Assembly: GCA_039029315.1 (NCBI GenBank)
Contig: JBCCGK010000057.1
Location: forward strand, 1 to 64,000
From: JBCCCJ01 sp039029315
Lineage (GTDB): Bacteria > Bacteroidota > Bacteroidia > J057
Reading direction: 5' to 3'
DNA length: 64,000 nucleotides
The notes beneath the pieces were generated by a model. It did not search any database. It saw only the letters and a program-made list of their open reading frames with translations, and was not told the DNA's origin. Positions 39,127 to 48,638 of the stretch are shown piece after piece. Each line of letters starts with the position of its first letter. The first letter of the stretch is position 1. The translations under genes were made by a program, and so were the position numbers.

Positions 39127-42075
39127 TTATATTGGACGATAAACGACCTGCTTCACGAATGTTTGTTGATTGATCTGTAGTCTAACAAGATATACACCTG
39201 CAGCCACTTCTCGTCCTTGTTGATTGGTGGCATTCCACTTATAACTATAGGTACCAGCGGCTTGTCTGTTTTCCTCTTCCATACGGATCACGCGACCCTG
39301 CATGTCATGGATAGTGAGACGCACATGGCTTTCTTCAGTCAGTTGATAAGGGATCTGTGCAACGGATTGGAAGGGATTGGGAAAGACATGAATGTCATTC
39401 ATCTGGGGTTGGGGTGCAAGTTCATCTATAGGTTCTCCAACGCGGCAGTTGGCGGTATTGTTCACTCTGACTCTGCTACACCAGACATTCACAGGTGAAG
39501 CGAGAGTATAAACGACATTGCCAGTGGCCAGCTCTGTGATGGTCAGGGACTGAATCTGATCAGATTGTCCATGATGCGCCACATCCTGAAAGCTAACAGA
39601 GAATGAATGGGTTGGAGTATTGCTCCATCCGCTTCCTTGGGAAAAGTATCGGCCCTGTCCGGTAATTGTTGCCGTATTACCGGAGATGACCATGGCGTCG
39701 ACAACAAGAGATTTGAAATAGAACCAGTTTTGTCCGCCTTGTCCCCAACGATAGAAGCGGAAGCCGGATCTGTGATGAATCTGTCCCTGACCATTGTATC
39801 TTGCTCTGGTAAGGACGTGGTAATAGAGTCCATCTGTTGGGTCATTGTAGGTGGCAGCCATTCTGGCACTGCCGCACATTGGATTGTAGATCAGCACATT
39901 GTTTTCAGCGGTATAGCTGCTGCTATTTCCTGACGCATCTGTGATCGTGATAGTTACCAGATAGATGCCTGTCTGAGTATAGGAATAGCTACTGTTGTAG
40001 GTATGATTGACTTCATCGACAGTTGCTGTGGTGAAAGGGTTGCTTGCATCTTCATCTCCCCAGTCGATGGTAATGGTATGTGCGCCAACACCTTCAGAGA
40101 AAGAGCCACTGATCAAGACAGAAGTACCTGAACTGACAAGTAAAACGGGATCTTCAGTGAGATCATCATCAAGGATAGCAGGAGGGGCACAGGGCCCTGC
40201 TGCTACAATTGCTGCCGAGTCAGGGTTGAATCCATTGAGAAGTATCAAAACAGATCCTCCCAAGCCACCAGGGTTTGTGAACAGAGGATACAATCCGCAA
40301 TACTCAGTCAAAACAGGATGCAAAGCGAACCAGACCCCACTCCCTACCGAAACAACACTCGATAAGCCATTGATATTCTCTAGCAGGTCATTGCTCTGGA
40401 AAAAAATCTGTCCTCCGACAAAAGTAAGAGCAGAAAGGCCATCCACATTGAGGAGTACATCCTGACCTGCAATTTCCAAATCCCCTCCGACGGAGCTCAG
40501 AGAGGACAATCCATCTACATTTCCCAAGAAATCATTCCCTAAAATCCGTAGATTTCCTCCAACAGTTGTAAGGGCTGACAAGCCATCGACATCCGCCAGG
40601 GCACCATTGTCGACAAAGGTAATTTCGCCCCCTACAGACTGTAAGCTGGACAAGCCATCTAAATTGTTCAGTGCATCATTTCTGTCCAAAAGGAACGATC
40701 CTCCAATCGTCGCCAAGCTTGTCAATGGGTCAACATTCGTCAGGAGGTCATTATCTCCCAGGATCAAATCCTCCCCTATTGAAGTGAGATTCGACAGTGC
40801 ACTCAAATCAGTAATATCACCTCCGGCGATGACAAGTCCCCCATCTACCGTGGTGCAATTGAAGGCATCCACCTCTGCCTGACTGGATAGAAGGATGTCT
40901 CCTGTACAGTCAGGAGCACAAGGGCCTGTGTTGAGAATATCGGTGTCAGTTGGATTGGCGGCGTTCCCGGCAGTTGTGAAGGTACCAGTCAGGCCATTTG
41001 TATTCAGTAAGGAATAGAGCACACAAAATTCTGAGAGCGAGGGATTCGATTGAATACTCAGATTTCCCCCGATCGAACGAAGCTTCTCCAGCGAAGTCAA
41101 ATCATCAATATCACTTCCAGAGATCGTCAGATTGCCTGTGATGCTACTACAATCGAAGGCATCTACCTCTGCCTGATTGGAGAGCAGGACATCTCCGATA
41201 CAAACAGGTGAACAAGCTCCCTCAGCGATGATTTCTGTTGGAGTAGGGCTTAGCCCATTATCACGCACATCAAAGTTGCCAACCAGGCCATTTGGCGCAC
41301 TGAGAAGTGGATACAAGCCGCAATATTCGGTCAGATTATAATTATTAATGATGTTTAAATTACTTCCTACCCAATCAAGATTGGAAAGTCCATTGAGGTT
41401 GGTCAATCTTTCATTTCGATTGATCAATAGAAATACGTGTATAGAATCCAGGTTTGAAAGACCATCCAGGTTAAGGAGAGAAGGATTGGCGCCGATGGAC
41501 ACAAGCCCATTCACATTTGTTATGCCAGACAGCCCGTCAAGATTCGTCAAGTTCTCATTTGCAGCAATAACGATACGAAACCCCAATGAGCTAATGCCGG
41601 AAAGCGCATCAATATGAGAGAGTCCATCATTCCCCTTGACTTCAAGATTATTTCCTAATGAAGTGAGTCCCGAAAGCCCATCGATGTTTTGGAGAATCGG
41701 TGCATTATAAGTCAGATACAGGGTTCCTCCAACTGTTGAGATGTTCTCAAGGCCATTCAGATCAGGTAAGAGTTGGTTTCCGAAAATAACCAGGTTTCCG
41801 GCTACGGTTTGGATACCTGCCAATGGAGTTAGATCACTGATATCAGAACTTGGGAGGAGGGAGCTTGGAGGGTTTTGGAAATTAGTAGTAGCTGAAGCAC
41901 CAGTAATGATGAGGTTCCCAGTTATGGAGGTACAATTGGGATAATTTGCTGCGAAATCCTCCACTTCCTGTTGGGTGGTTAAGCGAAGCTCCCCAGAAGG
42001 GCATTGGGCCTGTAACTGATTCGGAAGAACAAGCAAACTGCCTGCGAGCAATAGCAAAAGAGATAATCGATTCAT
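39127..42075 (-). CDS. Leucine-rich / PKD surface protein with T9SS sorting domain
   Basis: 982 residues. Signal peptide MNRLSLLLLLAGSLLVLPNQ (cleavage near LQAQ). Residues ~25-640 are ~24-residue receptor-L-domain-like leucine repeats in three blocks (e.g. NLDGLSNLDSIHVFLLINRN, SIGGNLSIQSNPSL), separated by Cys-containing caps (TEYCGLYPL, GPCAPDCTGDILLS). A PKD-like domain follows (~650-740; ITIDWGDED, GIYLVTITITD), then a unique domain. The type IX secretion C-terminal domain is at ~900-982 (VFPNPFQSVAQIPY, GTYSYKWN, AAGVYLVRLQINQQTFVKQV). It should be exported by the Por/T9SS machinery to the surface or medium and may bind proteins or host cells. It is preceded by regulon site C, so it is probably co-regulated with the DUF1566/S74 and SBBP proteins. 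Confidence 0.9.
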   Translation of the reverse strand: MNRLSLLLLLAGSLLVLPNQLQAQCPSGELRLTTQQEVEDFAANYPNCTSITGNLIITGASATTNFQNPPSSLLPSSDISDLTPLAGIQTVAGNLVIFGNQLLPDLNGLENISTVGGTLYLTYNAPILQNIDGLSGLTSLGNNLEVKGNDGLSHIDALSGISSLGFRIVIAANENLTNLDGLSGITNVNGLVSIGANPSLLNLDGLSNLDSIHVFLLINRNERLTNLNGLSNLDWVGSNLNIINNYNLTEYCGLYPLLSAPNGLVGNFDVRDNGLSPTPTEIIAEGACSPVCIGDVLLSNQAEVDAFDCSSITGNLTISGSDIDDLTSLEKLRSIGGNLSIQSNPSLSEFCVLYSLLNTNGLTGTFTTAGNAANPTDTDILNTGPCAPDCTGDILLSSQAEVDAFNCTTVDGGLVIAGGDITDLSALSNLTSIGEDLILGDNDLLTNVDPLTSLATIGGSFLLDRNDALNNLDGLSSLQSVGGEITFVDNGALADVDGLSALTTVGGNLRILGNDFLGNVDGLSSLSSVGGDLEIAGQDVLLNVDGLSALTFVGGQIFFQSNDLLENINGLSSVVSVGSGVWFALHPVLTEYCGLYPLFTNPGGLGGSVLILLNGFNPDSAAIVAAGPCAPPAILDDDLTEDPVLLVSSGTSVLISGSFSEGVGAHTITIDWGDEDASNPFTTATVDEVNHTYNSSYSYTQTGIYLVTITITDASGNSSSYTAENNVLIYNPMCGSARMAATYNDPTDGLYYHVLTRARYNGQGQIHHRSGFRFYRWGQGGQNWFYFKSLVVDAMVISGNTATITGQGRYFSQGSGWSNTPTHSFSVSFQDVAHHGQSDQIQSLTITELATGNVVYTLASPVNVWCSRVRVNNTANCRVGEPIDELAPQPQMNDIHVFPNPFQSVAQIPYQLTEESHVRLTIHDMQGRVIRMEEENRQAAGTYSYKWNATNQQGREVAAGVYLVRLQINQQTFVKQVVYRPI

Positions 42076-42097
42076 TTTGTTTTATTTTTTATTGAAT

Positions 42098-42164
42098 CAA
42101 AGGTCAGCTGCTATCTGTTCTTGTTCTTGGACTATTGTGCACAATTTTGGTAGATATGTTCCAT
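42098..42164 (-). promoter_or_regulatory. Regulon site C: -7 element plus 21-bp direct repeat
   Basis: Plus-strand reading: CAAAGGTC at 42098-42105, 28 bp, ATTGTGCACA at 42134, second half-site ATGTTCCAT at 42156, 21 bp after the T at 42135. The minus-strand -7 element is GACCTTTG, 23 bp from the start of 39127-42075. Confidence 0.8.
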
Positions 42165-42274
42165 TTTGGGTGGAAAGGACAAATGAAGGCTGGTGCACCA
42201 ACGAAATCCAGGGCAAAGAGGGTGAAATCATTGTGAGGGAGCCCAAAACAACTCTCCCTGATGTGCAAGATCCT

Positions 42275-43135
42275 TTATTTGTTCTTCTTGAAGAAGTTGG
42301 CATATTGCTGCTCTTCCTGTGAGAGTTCGACTTTATCCCAAATTGTCTTGAACCAGATCTCATTTTCGATCCAAAAACGATAGATAAATTCCTCAAAAGA
42401 AGGCGCGCAATAATATCCAATTTCTTCTGCCCCTTCTTCTTTATTACAGCGGAACAAAATTTTTTTGTGATTCCTTCGAGAACCCCTTCGCACTGGCCCG
42501 TCCCCTTACAAATGGGACTTCGCACAAGGCCTTTTCTGTTGAAAATCAGGATTATCTTTGCCAGTTCCCCTTTTTTAAGGGGGATCCCGATATATCGGGA
42601 GCGGAAAGGGGGCTCAAGGAAAATCATAAGAAACTTATGTTCCACTGTATTTATAAGGATGTCCGTATAAATTACCTGACATTACCACACAACTATTTCC
42701 ATATTGATCCAGGCACAGGTACCAATATCCGCAACCCTGGGAATCGGACATAAAGTGGAGAAAGTTCATGCCATTGGTATCCGGGATTTCTTCAATAAAT
42801 TCCCCCAACTCAAAATAGCAATCTGTATTGGAGCGGATTCTTCTGAGCAAGGCTCCATCGCCCATCAATCGAAAAAAACTAACCGGCACCTTCAGTCCTT
42901 TTTCCTCCCCTTCTCTCCTCACTTGAATCAATTTCTTCACAAAATCATATGGATATGCCTCTTCATGCTTTTGTTCAGGATGGGCGCTTAACCAGTCAAA
43001 GTTTCCATCCAAATCCTCTTCGATAGGAGGAAGTTCTTCGTAGTCGAATAAATGATAGGTAGCTGATCGCTCAACATCCCGGATGCCCTTTATGTCGGTA
43101 AAAATCCAGCCTTTTTTCAGCGGAACATGATGCAT
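42275..43135 (-). pseudogene. SMI1/KNR4-like gene interrupted by a miniature transposon
   Basis: The N-terminal part (43135 to 42655) encodes ~160 codons starting MHHVPLKKGW, with CYFELGEF and HFMSDSQGCGYWYLCLDQYG; after it the frame runs into the inserted element and stops. The C-terminal part resumes at 42439 (EEGAEEIGYYCAPSFEEFIY, RFWIENEIWF) and stops at 42275. Removing the element (42445-42649) and one copy of the 5-bp duplication joins ...LYGHPYK to EEGAEEIG... in frame, giving a 216-residue protein. The motifs suggest the SMI1/KNR4 (SUKH) superfamily, whose bacterial members are often immunity proteins against toxins; no toxin gene is adjacent. The truncated N-terminal product may still be made, but the C-terminal conserved region is lost. 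Confidence 0.75.
42445..42649. mobile_element. 205 bp miniature element with ~27 bp inverted ends, ATAAA duplication
   Basis: On the minus strand it starts TACAGTGGAACATAAGTTTC and its other end, reverse-complemented, starts TACAGCGGAACAAAATTTTT. About 22 of the first 27 bases match, and both continue TGATT. Flanking 5-bp direct repeats (minus ATAAA; plus TTTAT at 42440-42444 and 42650-42654) are exact. It has no coding capacity of note and contains a hairpin (CCCGATATATCGGG). The parent transposon family was not identified. It differs from the GAGACTGTTT elements elsewhere in the window. Confidence 0.85.
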
Positions 43136-43515
43136 AGTTTGTTCTATTTCCTATTGAAGGTACATCGTCCATCTCTGAACATCAACAGTCATCCTTGAAG
43201 TCAATAAAAGCTCTAATATTTGCAACACAAGCCCTGTTTTACTGTTTTGTGATCATTCTCACCAAAATCAGTTTTCATCACAGTTATGTTATTTGTGTAT
43301 ATATTTTTTTCTGATAAAAATTACACTGTTTCGCAATTTATCAATTTTTTTCAAACAAAATCGTCCATTTGTTGAATCAAGCACCTGAGAATCAATCTTT
43401 TTGTACAAAAAATTACGCTCAGATAAAATTTTATTTCTTTGTGATAGATGGCAGGACCTTCTTCATTTCATTTGTTGGTGAAAGCAAGAATATCTGAATA
43501 TTAATCTATTACGTT
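43136..43515. promoter_or_regulatory. AT-rich divergent upstream region
   Basis: 380 bp between the interrupted SMI1/KNR4-like gene and the adenylation-domain gene. It is strongly AT-rich, with runs of T around 43280-43360. It must hold the promoter of the plus-strand operon, but no exact TANNTTTG element or regulon-type repeat was found. Nothing else is seen in it. Confidence 0.35.
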
Positions 43516-46500
43516 ATGAAAAAAGAATCTTTTTCAGGTAGAATTCCTGTATCCAAAAAAGGCCGGGTGCATGTGGCGGAACCTTTCGGGAGGCAGCCGA
43601 GCAACAAGCTGCCTCGCCAGGCCATTCTTCATTTGTCTGACAGAGACCAGGATCTTTTTGAGTTGTTTGGCTACGGTGTGAGGCGCCCTCTTCCTTATAA
43701 GGCCATTCACTATGCCTTTGAAGATATGGCCCAACAATTTCCCAATGCTATTGCTGCCATTCATGGGGAAGAAACGATTACCTACAAAGACTTGAATATT
43801 CAGGCAAATCTTCTGGCTCAACAACTCAAACTCCAAGGAATCAGGGAGGGAGATAATGTTGCCGTTTTCATTGAACGCTCTATCCCTATGCTGGCAAGTA
43901 TTCTGGGAATTTTAAAAATTGGGGCGGCTTATGTCCCACAGGATATCAGGATTGTAACAGAAAAACTCTTAACAGACATCCTGCATTCCTCCGAGGCGAC
44001 CTGTATTCTCAGTATCAGCAAGCATCGCGAGAAAATCCCAATGAAGGAGGAAATTCCCTATTTCCTGGTGGATACATTTATGCAGCAGGCAGCAAGGCGG
44101 GAGGATTATCTGGAATACGATTTCCATACCAAAAATGAAGAATTTGATGCGAGCAACAATTGCTTTATCCTGTATACCTCGGGTACAACAGGGACCCCTA
44201 ATGGTGTCCAGATTTCACATAAAAATGTCTGCAACATCATTCATACCAATCCAGGGAATTTGGGGATCGTTCCGGGAGATAAAGTTGCCCATATCCTGTC
44301 TATTTCATTTGATATGGCTGCATGGGAAATCTTTGCTTGTTTGTCTTATGGTGGCACCCTCCTGATCCGGGGAAAAAGTATTCCAGAAACTGCTCAAAAG
44401 GCCAATATCATCATTTCGACCCCCTCTGTTCTGGCTACTGTAGATCCCCACTTATGCCCTGAGATCAAAACTGTTGCAGTTGCTGGAGAGCCATGCCCCT
44501 TGCCTTTGGCGAATGCCTGGGCAGCCAAAGGAAATTTCTATAACAATTGTGGTCCAACAGAAACCACCATTGTCAATACCATGGAAAAATGTAAGCCTGG
44601 AGCCACAACGATCAATATTGGGAAACCTACGCCGAACAATACAGTCTATGTCCTGGACAAAAACATGAAAGCGCTTCCGATTGGAGAAGTGGGAATCATG
44701 TGGGGCGGCGGTAAATGCGTCAGCGGCGGTTATATCAACAATCCAGAACTGACCAACAAGCGATATGCCTATGATCCATTTTTGGACGATGGATCGATGA
44801 TGTTCAATACAGGTGATTTGGGACGATGGACGGAAGAAGGAAAGCTGGAACATCACGGCAGAATCGACGATCAGGTCAAAATTAAAGGATTTAGGGTAGA
44901 ACTGGATTCTGTGTCCAGAGCATTGGAAAGCCATCCTTTGTGCCAACAAGCCGTTACGGTCAAAATAGATGATCGAACCCTGGTGAGTTATGTGGTGGCC
45001 AATGTCCCTGATACAGAAGTATTGCGCCAGATTGTCGCGAAAAAACTGCCTTATTATTATGTACCAGAAGAGGTATTGGTGTTAGCGGAATTGCCGAGAA
45101 CAAAGCGGGGGAAAATCGACAAGCGCTTATTGATCAGGCAGTACAAGGAAGAGAAAGAAAAGGCGCCAACTCAAGAGGAAGATCCTACTCCTCCCATGGA
45201 TCTGAATCATGTTGATCTGCCTAATCAGCTTCCACTGTTCTCCAGGATATTCAAAGGAGAACGTCTCATGCACTATAATCGGCTGATCTTTTTGACCCTG
45301 ATTGTCAATATGTTCTTGTTGCGGTATGGTTGGGAGCAAGGATGGTTCGATACGGCTGCTTTTAACTTGCATGCGATTTCCCGTGTCGTCTTATTCAATC
45401 TGGCCGTAGCCGTATTCATCAGACAACAATATGTGATCAACCTGTTGTTCGGCTTTGCTACCAGTTTTTCGCTCACATGGCCGCTTGCCATTCGGCGAAG
45501 AATGGGAAAAATCTATCATTTTGGCGGGATTCATGTAGGAGGATCTATGTCCGCAGCGCTTTGGTATCTTGTATTCCTCGCAGGAGTGATCAACAATTAT
45601 ATGCAGTCGAGTCTTAGCTTATCCAGCTCTTTTCTTTTTCTGAATGCTGTTATTCTCTTGTTGATTCTGGCGATGATCCTGACAGCTTTGCCATCATTGA
45701 GAGCGAAGTTCCATGATCGCTTCGAGTTTACGCACCGCTTTGGGGGATGGAGCCTACTTGCCTTGTTCTGGGTACAAACCATGCTCACCTTAAAGGCTGC
45801 CAATCACGGTCAATTAGATGCGGGTGCCATCTTCGGTTCACTGGATTTCTGGGTGATTTTTCTGATGACTGTCAGCATTGCCTTGCCCTGGATGAGATTG
45901 CGCAAAATCAAGGTGGATATTGAAACCCCTTCCAATCATGTGGCTATCGCGACATTTGACTATGGCGTAACGCCCTTTGCGGGCTCTTCGACTTCTCTCA
46001 GCAGACATCCCCTCAAGGATTGGCATTCTTTCGCGAATATTCCCGCACCGGATAAGGACGGCTTCCGTCTCACTATTTCGCGAGCAGGAGACTGGACAGC
46101 ACAACTCATTGAGGATAAGCCCAAGCATCTCTGGGTCAAAGGAATCCCGACCGCAGGTGTCGGCAATATCGATCAGCTCTTCAAGAAAGTTGTTTGGGTA
46201 GCTACTGGCAGTGGCATCGGTCCTTGTCTGCCTCACTTGATTGCACAAACTGCCCCAGCCAAGCTTATTTGGGCGACACGGAACCCACGAAAGACCTATG
46301 GAGATCAGTTGGTCGATGAAATTCTGGAAGCTCAGCCCGATGCGTTGATTTGGGATACCGATGCCTTTGGAAAACCTGACATGCTCAAACTGGCCTATCA
46401 GGCATACAAGGAATCAGGTGCAGAAGCTGTCATCTGCATTTCCAACAAAAAACTCACATGGCTCGTCGTCGAAGGGCTGGAAAGTCGGAACATCCCTGCG

Positions 46501-46524
46501 TATGGAGCGATCTGGGATTCCTGA
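43516..46524 (+). CDS. Adenylation domain fused to ferric-reductase-like membrane oxidoreductase
   Basis: 1002 residues. Residues ~70-560 are an ANL-superfamily (NRPS-type) adenylation domain: FILYTSGTTGTPNGV (Asn where Lys is usual), NNCGPTETTIVN, FNTGDLGRWTEEGK, DDQVKIKGFRVELD and the catalytic Lys in TKRGKIDK. No carrier domain with a phosphopantetheine Ser follows. After an acidic linker there are about six membrane helices (~585-800) with paired histidines in IYHFGGIHVGG and FTHRFGGW, possible haem ligands. A C-terminal flavin/NAD(P)-reductase-like part follows (SRHPLKDWHSF, FRLTISRAGDW, VWVATGSGIGPCLPHL). This suggests activation of a carboxylic or amino acid coupled to membrane electron transfer (inference). 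First gene of an operon with an enoyl-CoA hydratase 28 bp downstream. The substrate is unknown. Confidence 0.75.
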   Translation: MKKESFSGRIPVSKKGRVHVAEPFGRQPSNKLPRQAILHLSDRDQDLFELFGYGVRRPLPYKAIHYAFEDMAQQFPNAIAAIHGEETITYKDLNIQANLLAQQLKLQGIREGDNVAVFIERSIPMLASILGILKIGAAYVPQDIRIVTEKLLTDILHSSEATCILSISKHREKIPMKEEIPYFLVDTFMQQAARREDYLEYDFHTKNEEFDASNNCFILYTSGTTGTPNGVQISHKNVCNIIHTNPGNLGIVPGDKVAHILSISFDMAAWEIFACLSYGGTLLIRGKSIPETAQKANIIISTPSVLATVDPHLCPEIKTVAVAGEPCPLPLANAWAAKGNFYNNCGPTETTIVNTMEKCKPGATTINIGKPTPNNTVYVLDKNMKALPIGEVGIMWGGGKCVSGGYINNPELTNKRYAYDPFLDDGSMMFNTGDLGRWTEEGKLEHHGRIDDQVKIKGFRVELDSVSRALESHPLCQQAVTVKIDDRTLVSYVVANVPDTEVLRQIVAKKLPYYYVPEEVLVLAELPRTKRGKIDKRLLIRQYKEEKEKAPTQEEDPTPPMDLNHVDLPNQLPLFSRIFKGERLMHYNRLIFLTLIVNMFLLRYGWEQGWFDTAAFNLHAISRVVLFNLAVAVFIRQQYVINLLFGFATSFSLTWPLAIRRRMGKIYHFGGIHVGGSMSAALWYLVFLAGVINNYMQSSLSLSSSFLFLNAVILLLILAMILTALPSLRAKFHDRFEFTHRFGGWSLLALFWVQTMLTLKAANHGQLDAGAIFGSLDFWVIFLMTVSIALPWMRLRKIKVDIETPSNHVAIATFDYGVTPFAGSSTSLSRHPLKDWHSFANIPAPDKDGFRLTISRAGDWTAQLIEDKPKHLWVKGIPTAGVGNIDQLFKKVVWVATGSGIGPCLPHLIAQTAPAKLIWATRNPRKTYGDQLVDEILEAQPDALIWDTDAFGKPDMLKLAYQAYKESGAEAVICISNKKLTWLVVEGLESRNIPAYGAIWDS

Positions 46525-46552
46525 CAAATCATTAACGCTTAATCATATTCTC

Positions 46553-47320
46553 ATGAACAATATCAGTCTTGAAAAAGATGGCAGGGTAGCCATTGTCAAA
46601 TTGGAACGATCCGCTGCCCTCAATGCCCTCAATACAGAAACCCTGGAAGAGCTGACTCAACTCAGCCTGGAACTCGACCACGATCCATCTATCGGATCTA
46701 TCATCATCACAAGCTCCCAACCCAAAGTGTTTTGTGCAGGCGCAGACATCAAGGAAATGAGCCAAAAATCTCATCAGGAAATGGTGGAAGAAGATTACTT
46801 CGGTGGCTGGGAAGTATTTGCCTCGATTCGCACCCCAAAAATTGCCGCTGTATCTGGCTTTGCATTTGGAGGCGGCTGCGAATTGGCGATGATGTGTGAT
46901 ATGATCTATGCTTCGGAGACAGCCCTCTTCGGTCAACCAGAAATCAAGCTGGGGGTGATCCCAGGAATTGGAGGCACACAGCGACTCAGTAGACTGGTCG
47001 GAAAGGCCAAAGCCATGGAGATGGTCTTGACTGGCAAGAGCATTGATGCCTATGAAGCGGAAAGAATTGGTCTTGTCGTACGAGTAATTCCGACTGATAA
47101 ACTCTTGGCTCAAGTAAAAGTGGTCGCCAAACAGATCGCTTCCTATAGCAAACAGGCCATTCTCACAGCCAAGGAACTGGTGCATCTGACAGATCAAATG
47201 AATCTGAAAGAAGGCATCATGTATGAACGAAGACTCTTTCACTCTCTGATTGGAACCCAGGATCAAATTGAGGGCATGAATGCCTTCATCGAAAAACGCT
47301 CACCAAATTTTATTCACTAA
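46553..47320 (+). CDS. Enoyl-CoA hydratase (crotonase family)
   Basis: 255 residues, the normal length. I chose the ATG at 46553 because MNNISLEKDGRVAIVKL starts the family fold and the frame upstream overlaps the previous gene. Both catalytic glutamates of short-chain hydratases are present, in GGGCELAMMCD and FGQPEIKLG. The CoA-binding and oxyanion-hole segments are AGADIKEM and GFAFGGG. The C-terminus (EGMNAFIEKRSPNFIH) resembles mitochondrial-type ECHS1. It hydrates 2-enoyl-CoA thioesters in fatty or amino acid breakdown. Its place 28 bp after the adenylation/reductase gene suggests the fusion protein's product or substrate is an acyl thioester or unsaturated acid (inference). Confidence 0.9.
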   Translation: MNNISLEKDGRVAIVKLERSAALNALNTETLEELTQLSLELDHDPSIGSIIITSSQPKVFCAGADIKEMSQKSHQEMVEEDYFGGWEVFASIRTPKIAAVSGFAFGGGCELAMMCDMIYASETALFGQPEIKLGVIPGIGGTQRLSRLVGKAKAMEMVLTGKSIDAYEAERIGLVVRVIPTDKLLAQVKVVAKQIASYSKQAILTAKELVHLTDQMNLKEGIMYERRLFHSLIGTQDQIEGMNAFIEKRSPNFIH

Positions 47321-47345
47321 TCCACTATTCATAAACATTACAAAA

Positions 47346-48416
47346 ATGAAAAATACTATCTTATTCATCGCTTTGCTCAGTTCATTCGGACTTTGCTTTT
47401 CTCAACTTGCTCCCACAAGTGCTCCCCTTTCATCCTCATCAAGCAGTTCCCTTCCAGAGCTAGCAAGCATAATGGAAACGCCCAGCCCCGAAATAACGCC
47501 GGGCAACAATGATACAGTCGTGCTGATGCTCAACTCGACCGACTCATTGCTGATGAGAATAGAGAAAGAGGTTCTGCCCAGGCTTGCAGCCATGATCAAA
47601 GCAGAATTTGACAAAGAAGAGGCGGGTGAAACTGTAGCAATGGAGAAAGCAGCAATGGAAGAAACGGCCAATCAGGAAGAGGAAATGATGAAAGAAGAGA
47701 ACATGACACAGATGGCAGAAACGGAAAAAGTTGAAGTAGTTCAGCAGCCAGAAGAAGAGACAACAGAATCAGCCACAGGTAGCTTCGCTGTCAATATTCT
47801 CCACAATAGTTTCGCCGGAATCCATCCAGCTATTTTTGGGAGCATTCCTACCAAGAAAGGCCCAACCATCACCTACTATGGGGTATTTTGGAGCAATCCA
47901 GCATTTGGCAATCCTGCTTCTGGAAATGATTTTTGGTTCGAGCATGGAGCGGGCGTCGCCTTTACAGCCTTCAAACAAAAGCTTTTGATCAATCCTTCTC
48001 TTGGATTTGCCCATGGAAAACTATTGTCTGGTCATGAATCAACCGTCGTCGGAGATGGCATCATTCCCAGCGTATTCATGCACTATGGAAGCGGAAGGCT
48101 GGCTGTCGACTTTTACTTTGCTTACTACAAAGCACTCCGTCAAGGCCCAAATGCCTCCACAGATTTCATTTTCAATTGGGTCAATCCTTTGATCCAGGTG
48201 AACAAATTCTTCTCCATCGGTGCCTATTATGAGCAATTTGTGAACACCAGAACTGCTGAGGTCAAATCTCCCACAAGCATCAATCAGTGGCTCGGAGGCT
48301 CTATCAAGTTCTCTGCTGGCAATGGACCTTCCTTGATGATTGCTGTTGGAAAAAACTTCAGCGATATAGGAGGCAGGGAGTTTCATAAGATCTCCGCTTC
48401 TTTTCCGATCAGATAG
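47346..48416 (+). CDS. Outer-membrane protein with Glu/Met-rich linker, function unknown
   Basis: 356 residues from the ATG at 47346, 25 bp after the hydratase stop. A longer frame starts inside the hydratase gene and is rejected because MKNTILFIALLSSFGLCFS is a clear signal peptide. A Ser/Pro-rich stretch follows, then a helical, Glu- and Met-rich segment (~85-150, e.g. MEETANQEEEMMKEENMTQM). The C-terminal ~200 residues look like an outer-membrane barrel (ITYYGVFWSNPAFGNPASGN, FWFEHGAGVAFTAF), ending EFHKISASFPIR. No enzymatic motif. Likely the last gene of the operon starting at 43516. The membrane location fits a transport or surface role for that pathway (inference). Confidence 0.7.
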   Translation: MKNTILFIALLSSFGLCFSQLAPTSAPLSSSSSSSLPELASIMETPSPEITPGNNDTVVLMLNSTDSLLMRIEKEVLPRLAAMIKAEFDKEEAGETVAMEKAAMEETANQEEEMMKEENMTQMAETEKVEVVQQPEEETTESATGSFAVNILHNSFAGIHPAIFGSIPTKKGPTITYYGVFWSNPAFGNPASGNDFWFEHGAGVAFTAFKQKLLINPSLGFAHGKLLSGHESTVVGDGIIPSVFMHYGSGRLAVDFYFAYYKALRQGPNASTDFIFNWVNPLIQVNKFFSIGAYYEQFVNTRTAEVKSPTSINQWLGGSIKFSAGNGPSLMIAVGKNFSDIGGREFHKISASFPIR

Positions 48417-48471
48417 AGAAGGAATAGATTCAAAGAAAGGGAGAATGTTCCATTTGTCTCCTTGTTGATTG

Positions 48472-48545
48472 GAACACAGAAGCACTGAGACACAGAGATC
48501 ATCATTTGATTAGCAATCACTCTGTGCCTTTGTGTCTCTGTGTTC
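48472..48545. terminator. Long inverted repeat between convergent genes
   Basis: GAACACAGAAGCACTGAGAC (start of the left arm, 48472-48497) pairs imperfectly (about 20 of 26) with the reverse complement of 48520-48545. It lies 55 bp after the 47346-48416 stop and 93 bp from the 48639 stop, so it could end transcription from both sides. The ACACAGAG/CACAGAG wording recalls small repeats seen in many bacterial intergenic regions. Confidence 0.6.
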
Positions 48546-48638
48546 TATTTTTAGGCTATTCAGACGGCATTCGCCCTCTTTTATCAGATGAAAGCTGCGA
48601 ACGGACATGTTTAGGAGAAAAACCAAATTCTGATGGGC

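Noticed and set aside
42097..42645. A 182-codon minus-strand frame
   Set aside because: It reads through the 205 bp miniature element and out of frame with both halves of the SMI1/KNR4-like gene; it resembles no protein family.
46532..47266. A 244-codon antisense frame opposite the enoyl-CoA hydratase
   Set aside because: The plus strand carries an unmistakable crotonase with both catalytic Glu residues; the antisense frame is a by-product of its codon use.
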